A stretch of DNA of 64,000 nucleotides from Cryptomeria japonica (Eukaryota > Streptophyta > Pinopsida > Cupressales > Cupressaceae): assembly GCF_030272615.1 (NCBI RefSeq), contig NC_081408.1, positions 618,942,476-619,006,475 of the forward strand, given 5' to 3'. A program made the position numbers and the translations under genes. This document shows, piece after piece, positions 56,643 through 64,000 of this stretch (within the stretch, counting starts at the first letter, position 1; each line of letters opens with the position of its first letter). Below the pieces are notes generated by a model. The model did not search any database and had not been told where the DNA came from. It saw nothing but the letters and a program-made list of their open reading frames with translations.

Positions 56643-57575
56643 AAACATAACATAAGCCTATCAATAATGGAAATTGATTATCTTCCTAATTCATAGGGTC
56701 TGTTTTAGTTTTGTTTAGATCCATGCAAGTTGATGCAAGTTGTTTTAAAGATACCACTTCTCTATTGAGCCCTTTTTCACACAAACAACATCATTTTGTA
56801 GATGTCTTACAAATTGACATCATGTATTGCACAATATATGTAAAAAATAGAACAATTGTATTTCTAATTAACCTTCCACACCTATTCGATGTACCCATTG
56901 CACACCAAGGTGCAATTGCTAGTTTATAAAATAAAATAAAATAAAATAACCGTGTAGGCAAACAGATCCGAGATTAAAAAAAATGTACTTTGAAAATCAG
57001 GGACTGACAGCAATATGCACACCGCGACAAATTTTAAAAAATATCTGTCCTTCCCTCCGTTGAGTCACGCGTCTGGCAAAGCCATGCATGATATGGAGTT
57101 TATCACAGACTGATTGCTACTTTTTTCTAGCGGCAATACCAGCGCAGAAAACAGGGTTAGGGTTTCAATGTCGCGCCGAAACTCTCTTCCTCACTTGTAT
57201 GTATGCTTAAATATGGAAACTCTTTCGCACTAGCAATGTATGCGCAAATATGGATGAAAAAGGTCGAAAGCATGAGAATGCATGAATGTCATTGTAGGTC
57301 AAGGATCAACGAATGCATCATTTTACAATATTTAATTACATTAAGCCGGAATTATGCCAAAACAAACTTAAGAATTAGCAATATTAGGTGGACTTCACCA
57401 TTACACTTCTTAAAATGAACATTGAGGTTGGCTTCACGATTGCTGCTTGTTGCCCCATCTGAAAAAGCAACGTTATACTTAAGCGTAGTTACAGACACAT
57501 ACTTTGGGACCCTTTACGGTTTCATATTTTTCTGAGCAGCAGGTGATAGATAGGGCAACAAAAATTTAAGGAAAA
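56643..57575 (+). other. Region upstream of the BAHD gene
   Basis: No coding region seen. Holds a TAAAA microsatellite (56926-56949) and the presumed promoter and 5' leader of the acyltransferase. I cannot place a convincing TATA box. Confidence 0.5.
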
Positions 57576-59088
57576 ATGAATGTAACAGTCACAGATTCCG
57601 TGCTTGTTAAGCCCGTAAATTCCACTCCACATCACCAACTGTGGGTTTCCAACATTGATTTAGTTATGGGTAGATGCCATTCTACGATTGCTTATATTTA
57701 CAGAAGGCCTCCCAATGGAGATTCCAATGTGGCTGAAATACTGAGAGACGCGCTTTCTAAGGTGTTGGTGGATTTTTATCCACTGGCGGGTAGATTGATT
57801 ACGGACGCCTCTGGTAGAATTGCTGTTGACTGTAATGGCGAGGGCGCTCTGTTTGTGGAAGCAGTGACCGACTCATCAATCGATGATTTTGGGGATTTCA
57901 CCTCCCCTTCACAACTCACGACTTTGGTTCCCTCTGCTACTTACGAGAATGGCTTCACTAAATCTCCTCTGCTTATGATTCAGGTAAATTTAGTTTAGAA
58001 GGCTTATTGTGAGGATCTGTTACATTGGTTCGTTCTACTCATAGACTATACTTAAAAAATGATATACTAAGGAAACATTTCTTAAGAGAATATGGAAATA
58101 GATCTGTAGATCTTCTTTTTTTCCTTTTTCTTTGAATCATTAAGATATAAAATGATGTGAAAGCAAGTTTCGGTTCGATCTGTCTAAAATAACAAAGGAA
58201 TTACAGGTAACCAAGTTCAAATGTGGAGGGGTGGCTTTAGGAACGGGGATACAACATATCTTATCAGATGGTACATCTTCTTTACATTTTGTGAATAGCT
58301 GGTGTGATGTAGCTCGGGGATTGAAGGTACATTTACTTCCTCATTTAGATCGCAGCCCACTGCGAGCTCGAAATCCTCCCATTGTTAGCTTTTCTCACAT
58401 AGAATTTGCACCACCTCCAACCCTCCTTAAAGAAAAAGATGATGAGAAGGCCAGAGTTGGAAGGTTCAATCTTAGTAAAGAGCAAGTTAGTGCCCTGAAA
58501 GCCAAGGCAAGGGACAACCCTCTTAACAAGACCTACTCCACGTTCGTAAGCCTGGCTGCCCATATTTGGAAATGTTGTACCACAGCACGAGATTTAGTAG
58601 AAAACCAAAGATGCAAACTCTACATTCCTGTAGATGGAAGAGACCGTCTGTGCAAACCACCATTGCCCTGTGGGTATTTTGGCAATGCCATTTTTATGGC
58701 CACCCCAATAGACAATGCAGGAGAAATCGTATCCAATCCTCTGTGGTACAGTGCTGAAAAGATTCATGAGTCGATAGCCAAGATAGATGATGAACATCTA
58801 CGATCTGGGTTGGACTTCCTGGAGTTGCAACCAGATTTGAATGCTTTTGTGAGAAGCAGGGATGTGTTTAACTGCCCTAATATGGTTATCAATAGTTGGA
58901 CGTGTTTGCCTTTTTATGATGCAGATTTTGGTTGGGGAAGGCCAAGTGCGATGGGACCTGCAGGAACTCCTCTAGAAGGAATCTGCCGCATTTTGCCTAT
59001 GCAAATAAATCATGGGAGCGTGTCCATTTGCATGTCATTACCAAAGAATGATATGGTCAAATTTGGCAAGCTGCTTTTTGAGTTTTAA
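57576..59088 (+). CDS. BAHD acyltransferase, HCT-like, two exons
   Basis: Exon 1 57576-57983 (136 codons), donor CAG/GTAAAT, intron 57984-58206, acceptor TTACAG, exon 2 58207-59088. The join is phase 0 (MIQ/VTKFKCGG), the intron position usual for HCT-type genes. The 429-residue protein has the expected length. HXXXD is His153-Ile-Leu-Ser-Asp157, which deprotonates the acceptor; DFGWG begins at 376. HCT-like features: VSNIDLVM near the start, FYPLAGR, FVNSWCDVARG, FGNAIF, PLEGICRILP. HCT moves p-coumaroyl from CoA to shikimate in lignin precursor synthesis. Here the residue equivalent to the Arg that holds the shikimate carboxyl (W-x-R-L-P in HCT) is Cys369 (WTCLP), so another acceptor is likely. 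The frame is intact, and it is the only host gene in the window. Confidence 0.88.
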
Positions 59089-59121
59089 AATGTAAGCTTC
59101 AAAATATTTTGAAACCATTAG

Positions 59122-59127
59122 AATAAA
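59122..59127 (+). promoter_or_regulatory. Possible polyadenylation signal of the BAHD gene
   Basis: AATAAA 34 bp after the TAA stop codon at 59086-59088, followed by a T-rich stretch. Confidence 0.5.
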
Positions 59128-59490
59128 ATTTGTCTTTGTTTAATCAAGTTATTATTTTTTCTGATATTTTAATTTTGAAGTAGTTCTATTTGGATCATCG
59201 ATTGGTTCCTTTTAGTTTTCAAGTCAAATCTTTTCATAAGATTAATAAGATTGGTAATTGTCCTTTTTTTTAGATTTTTTAAAATAAATCATGATGGTAC
59301 TTAAATTTGTAATCTTAGGAAAGTAAGTTGGGTATTGGGTATAATAATAATTGTTTGGTTTACTTTTTTTTTCTTATTTGTAATTAAAATTTTTATACAG
59401 GCTTGTACTGTCTTTGTGTTTTGGAGATAAGTTATTTGTGAGGTGGATTTCATAAGTTTTGCTTTACGAAGAATTTTGATGAATCTTCTT

Positions 59491-59630
59491 GACAATTGAT
59501 ATTTTTTTATATCTTTCCTAAATAAAAAAATGTCTGGCATGAAACTTTGATTCCATTCTTCTAGACAATTGACATCTTTTCTAAATAAAAAAAGTTTGGC
59601 ATGAAATTTTGATTCCATCTTTTTCACTTG
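59491..59630 (+). repeat. Tandem duplication of about 70 bp
   Basis: GACAATTGATATTTTTT...CTGGCATGAAACTTTGATTCC recurs from 59564 as GACAATTGACATCTTTT...TTGGCATGAAATTTTGATTCC. The two copies differ by a few bases and small indels. Confidence 0.8.
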
Positions 59631-59935
59631 TATTCCATCGATAGAATGTTGTTGCAATTGACATTGCCAAACCAATTTTATAGACTAATCATAAATGAAA
59701 TGTTTCAAATTCAGTCTCCCTATCCCTTAAACCATCTTCATAATTCTTTCAACTTCTTCAATATGATATGGGTTTTCATTGTTATTATTTCTTTATTTAA
59801 GTTTGATTTTTGAGTTTTATATTTTCCTTTAAATCTGGATGGTCAAAATTTAATGATAAAGATCTTTGAATTTCTTTTATTTTGATTTTAATATCTGCTA
59901 TACATTTTGAAAACGCTTCGATCTTAAACTCCATT

Positions 59936-60430
59936 GCTGAAAGCGCAGTCAAAAGCTGTAGTCACTTACCAAACATGTCCAACTCGTATACAACTTTTAA
60001 TTATCTTTCTTTCTTTCTTTATTGAATCAAGTTCTTTAATTGTCAAGATCGATTCAGTGTATCTGACTGATTTAGCATGGTAGTAGAATTGAAATTTATG
60101 GTGCCTGATCAGTCCATATGAAACATGTAATAGATGTTAGCAGGAGCAGAGCAGAGCAGAGAACATTGTTGCAAGCGCAGTCAAGGCTGTAGTTACGTAC
60201 CAAACATGTCCAACTGGTATACAACTTTTAATCGTCTTTCTTTTTAATCGAGTCAATGCAAAGAGAACAAATTTTAACCATTACCTTATTGACACAGACT
60301 TAGTATGCATTAACTCGTATGGTTTTAAAGTGTTTGTGACCATGACGGGACATTCGGAATTAATTATTCAGTCTTATCGATGGCCGTAGAAATTAAATTA
60401 ATGTTACTGTTCAGTCCACAGGAAACTTTA
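59936..60430 (+). repeat. Diverged direct duplication downstream of the BAHD gene
   Basis: The segment with CCAAACATGTCCAACTCGTAT and AACTTTTAAT near 59968 recurs near 60198 (CCAAACATGTCCAACTGGTAT), and the following GTAGAATTGAAATTTATG / GATCAGTCCATATGAAAC recurs in diverged form near 60385-60430. The period is about 230-300 bp. It is probably an old segmental duplication. Confidence 0.65.
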
Positions 60431-61828
60431 ATGGTGTCCAGTGTTCAGTACATTGACTAATGTTCATGCGTAGGCTAGTCTCATTATGATCAATGTGATG
60501 TGCGCGAGTTGTGATAGATGTCTTTTTTAGATGTGTTGTGTAATTATGTCGAAGGCGAAGTGGAGAGCCTATTTCATCATATCAACAGATGAAAATGAAT
60601 TAAAAATCATGAAACACGATCAAACAAATCTAAATCGTCGTTTGCATATGATACGGACAAATGTTTCGCCCCAAGGTATGGGTTATGTAGAATTCCTCCC
60701 CCCTACGACTGAAAGCGATAGCAATGCATGGCCTTACATTGATAGAGTCGCAATTACCTAATGAAGATATTTCACAGCCTGATGCTCGGTGGGAGAAAAT
60801 GATATGCTCTGTGAATCCCTGTGGTTGCCCGAGCAGAAACTAATTAATGCTTTGCTAGGGTTTGATCGGTTTAATAGAGTGCAGAGATCAACTAATTGGT
60901 GTGGCTTCTTCCAAGTTCAGCCTGGGGTGAGATTTGAGCGCTACGAAGAAAAATGGAATACAATCTCGATGAGGGGAAGACGTTACTTGCCATATCTGTA
61001 TTTTTAACATTTGTTGCGTGGGATGGTGGGATGTTGGAGAGGCATGCAAAAGAGGTGATAGGGAAAGAGTTCTAATAGCCGTCATTTTATTGTCATAGTG
61101 ACTTTAATGACGGTTATAGTGAAAACATTATTAATAAATTTGTTTTGTATCAATAGTCATCATTTTTTGTAATTTTTTTTGTTCATAATTAGCTCATTTG
61201 TGCACCAATATTGAAACATTTGTGCAAAACTATTAGACAACCCCAAAAAAAATCAAAATCAAATGTACAATTTAAAATCTGTGAGTGCACAAAATTAACT
61301 ATGACAGTTACTGATACTCTTCTTCCTCTAAATAGATTCAGGTTAGTGCTCTCACTCTCAATGCCCTGACTGTCCAATTTCTTGAATATTTTGATGCCCA
61401 AAACATCAATCCCTTGGGCAAATCAAAAGAAAAGGAGAACCCTACAGTGTATTTATTCAGCCACCATGTCCTTGAAACCATTAAGACACATCACAGTCAA
61501 CAAAACATTAGAAATCCATAAAAATCCATAATAAATTTTTTTGTCTTCATTTTTAAGTGGTTGCGACTCGCAATATTTGACAAAATTAAGATCAACCAAT
61601 GAGAAAAAACGAAAAATTAATAAAAATGTATGTGTTGTGCTGACTGCCACCCCCAACTACTACGCCCTTTGTTCGTTAGAACTTGGGATGGTTTTGGGTA
61701 AATTTGTAAATAGAAAAAGCTAAAATAAGAGAAGCCAACCAAAAATTAGAATCATATAAAAGAAAATGAATTTATATGATGATATTCCTACAGATCATAG
61801 GATAAAACAACATGCAGGATTATCGAGT
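60431..61828 (+). other. Intergenic region before element H
   Basis: No gene recognised. Open frames at 60531-60761 (76 codons) and 60789-61007 (72 codons) follow each other but match no family I know; codon use and length do not argue for real genes. The rest is AT-rich. Confidence 0.45.
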
Positions 61829-62131
61829 TGTTAGGATGAAGAAATCGAGTTGAAAAACAGCAGATAAACAAATTAATAACACACACAACAATAAACAATG
61901 AGACACAGATTTATCGTGGTTCGGCAATTGCTTACATCTACACTTGAAGCAGGGGAATCACTTTATTATTCACCAATTTGGTTTACATCTACACATTTGC
62001 AATCAGCTCTGGCATTCAACATCAGAAAATGAATTACAATCAGCTCTTAAAGAGCTTCCAGGAAGAATATGAATAGCCAAGAGTTTTGGCGGCAAACAGG
62101 GAAGGAGTCCGTTGGACTTCAACTTCCAACA
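61829..62131 (-). repeat. 3' LTR of element H (303 bp)
   Basis: Bounded by TG...CA: TGTTAGGATGAAG at 61829 and ACTTCCAACA at 62131, followed by the polypurine tract. Confidence 0.8.
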
Positions 62132-62145
62132 ATCTCCCACTAAAG
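62132..62145 (-). promoter_or_regulatory. Polypurine tract of element H
   Basis: Minus-strand reading TTTAGTGGGAGAT directly before the LTR start TGTTGGAAG. Confidence 0.75.
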
Positions 62146-62191
62146 GGCAATGAACTGCTGCAACAAGGAATTCCCCCACTTAGTTCTGCTA

Positions 62192-64000
62192 TCAGTTATT
62201 GGAAAGGCCGAGAGAAGCTCGACAAAAATCGAACTTCTCCCACTTAACTACTTTAGTGAGTACATCAGCTGGATTCAGATCGGTATGAATCTTATCTACA
62301 TGAAACTTGTCTTCTTCAACCATATGGCGAACATAATGACTGCGAACATCAACATGTTTTGACCTCGATTGAGATGTTTGATGTTTAGTCATAAAAATTG
62401 CATTGTTATTATCACAAAATAAAGCAAAATTTGATTGCTTCAAACCCAACTCGTTGAACAAGAGTTGCAGCCATACCATCTCTTTTGCTCCTTCAAAAAG
62501 AGCTATATATTCAGCCTCCGCGGTTGATTGGGCAGCTGTATGTTGCAATTTTGAAGCCCAACTAATCGCTGCCCCGACAAATGTGAAAGCATAACCAGGA
62601 GTAGACTTTCTTTTGTCTAAGTCACCAACAAAATCTGAATCGGTAAACCCTTGCAAAACTGCCTTGTCCTTTCCAAACCATAAACAAAAATCAGAAGTAC
62701 CTTTGAGATACCTCAAGATATACTTAACCGCCTCCCAATGTGATTTGCCCGGATTAGCCATAAATCTACTCACCAATCCCATAGCATGAACAATGTTCGG
62801 TCGAGTAGACACCATAGCGTACATGAGGCTTCCAACTGCAGATTTGTATGGAATTTTATCCATAAACTCCTTATCTTTTTGTGTTTTAGGATACAATGAG
62901 AAGACAACTGAAAATGAGAGGCTAAAGGTACACAAACAGATTTAGCATCCGCCATACCAAATTTGTCCAAGACTTTTTTAATGTAGTCTTGCTGAGATAG
63001 TTTGAGTTCTCTCTTTTTTCTATCTCGAAAAATAGTCATTCCTAAGATCTTCTTTGCTGCCCCTAAATCTTTCATGGCAAATTCCTTTGCTAAATGAGTC
63101 TTCAGTTCACTCACAATCCTCATGCTTGTGCCGACTATGAGCATATCATCCACATAAAGGAGAAGAATGACAAATTCGCCATTTAGAAGCTTCTTGTAAT
63201 AAATACAAGGATCAAACTCGCTGTGAGTAAACTTGTGATCAATCATGAATTTGTCAAATTTAAGATACCACTGTCGGGGGGCTTGCTTAAGCCTATACAA
63301 ACTGCGTTTCAATCTGCAATAAAAGTGTTCTTGCCCCTTTTTAATGAACCCTTCCGGCTGATGCATAAATAATTCCTCATCAAGGTCGCCATGGAGAAAT
63401 GCCGTCTTCACATCTAGCTGTTCAAGTTCAAGATCCCACGCTGCAACTAATCCCAATACTGCTCGGATGGTAGTCATTTTAACTATTGGCGAAAAAATTT
63501 CCTTGAAGTCAAGGTCTTGCTGCTGAGCATATCCCTTTACAACCAGTCTCGCTCGAAATCGTTTGTGACCATCGGCTTCATCTTTTAGTTTATACACCCA
63601 TTTATTTCTCAATGCCTTTCTGTCAGGCGAAAGTGGCACCAAATCCCATGTCTGATTTCTCACAAGTGCATCCATTTCTTCGCACATTGCAGCGTGCTAG
63701 TTATCACGGTCTGCATTTTTACAAGCCTCTTTGTGTGTTGCAGGCTCTGTTTGATCAGAGATGAGCAAAGAAGGTTCAGCCTCTTCACAAAACAATAAGT
63801 CATAATCAGAAAATTTTGCAGGAGGTCGCCTCTATCTGGTTGATTTTCTCAATTGACTATGTTTCAGTAGTAGAGTCTTTTAATTTTTGTGTTCCCTGTT
63901 TAACCATATTAACATCACTTCCTTTGTTTTTTATGCGGTTATTTTTACAGACTTGTGGATTTTGTTGGGAATAGAGACCACGTGAATGGTCTTCCACGAG
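62192..64000 (-). pseudogene. Copia RT and RNase H of element H
   Basis: RT begins before 63687 (a stop lies just upstream, near 63697): WDLVPLSPDRKALRNKWVYK, ARLVVKGYAQQQ, DVKTAFLHGDLDEELFM, SLYRLKQAPRQWY, catalytic YVDDMLIVG and DLGAAKKILGM. A frameshift near 62895 separates it from the connection and RNase H frame (62935-62192): AVGSLMYAMVSTRPNI, YILRYLKGTSDF, TDSDFVGDLDKRKST, SWASKLQ, STAEAEYIAL, ADVLTKVV. The catalytic YVDD is intact; only the frameshift and one stop are seen. Confidence 0.85.

Larger units (their letters stand above)
61829..64000 (-). mobile_element. Element H: Ty1/copia retrotransposon, 5' part outside window
   Basis: A short 3' LTR (61829-62131, 303 bp, TGTTAGGATG to TTCCAACA on the + strand), polypurine tract on the - strand (AGTGGGAGAT, 62132-62141), and RT/RNase H up to the right edge. 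The copia type differs from D and G (different RT, short LTR with a TTTATCGTGGTTCGGC motif). Left flank cgagt (61824-61828). Its integrase, gag and 5' LTR are outside. Confidence 0.85.

Noticed and set aside
58345-58563. Antisense transcript gene in BAHD exon 2
   Set aside because: Short frame opposite a well-supported coding exon with no independent evidence.
60531-61007. A small host gene
   Set aside because: Two short frames of 76 and 72 codons without homology, splice logic or coding signal beyond chance.

Overview
This is plant nuclear DNA, almost certainly from a large, retrotransposon-rich genome; I infer a gymnosperm such as a cupressophyte conifer. Evidence: nested LTR retrotransposons fill about 90% of the window, all coding families are plant types (Ty1/copia with Met-initiator primer sites, Ty3/gypsy of the Tat type with a second RNase H, a plant mobile domain gene), and the one host gene is an intron-containing BAHD acyltransferase of the HCT type.

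Layout. 1-5180: element A (+), the 3' part of a pol-less LTR element, inserted in integrase of element F. 5181-8295: decayed Tat-type gypsy pol F (-). 8296-19753: copia element D (-), carrying inside it a second copia element G (-, 11955-18493, both LTRs). 19754-45960: Tat-type gypsy C (-), whose 3' LTR is interrupted 10 bp from its start by the complete young Tat-type gypsy B (-, 19764-38676; 1439-bp LTRs, TSD ccacc). 45961-52928: element E (+), a second pol-less LTR element of A's type with a truncated 5' LTR. 52929-about 56520: gag-protease half of a gypsy element F' (-), possibly the other half of F. 56520-61828: host DNA with the BAHD gene at 57576-59088. 61829-64000: 3' part of copia element H (-), running off the window.

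How it fits together. B is a nearly complete retrotransposon (gag, protease, RT, RNase H, archaeal-type RNase H, integrase; one frameshift and one stop). On the opposite strand, next to its 3' LTR, it carries a plant mobile domain (PMD) gene that appears to have its own TATA box, a short first exon, an intron and a long second exon; the sister element C keeps the same gene structure in decayed form. The introns hold short-period GC-rich arrays. B has a second array of the same unit, inverted, in its 5' leader, so the two ends of the genomic RNA are complementary. C carries in addition an array of hairpins whose stems covary.

A and E share a payload not recognised by me: a coiled-coil/multi-CCHC gag-like ORF followed by a conserved unknown ORF, with no pol. 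Their LTRs resemble those of the copia elements G and D respectively, which suggests they are mobilised by such copia partners. The PMD gene plus structured arrays of B/C and the A/E payload are the most interesting content. All element boundaries were read by eye; no alignment or search was run.
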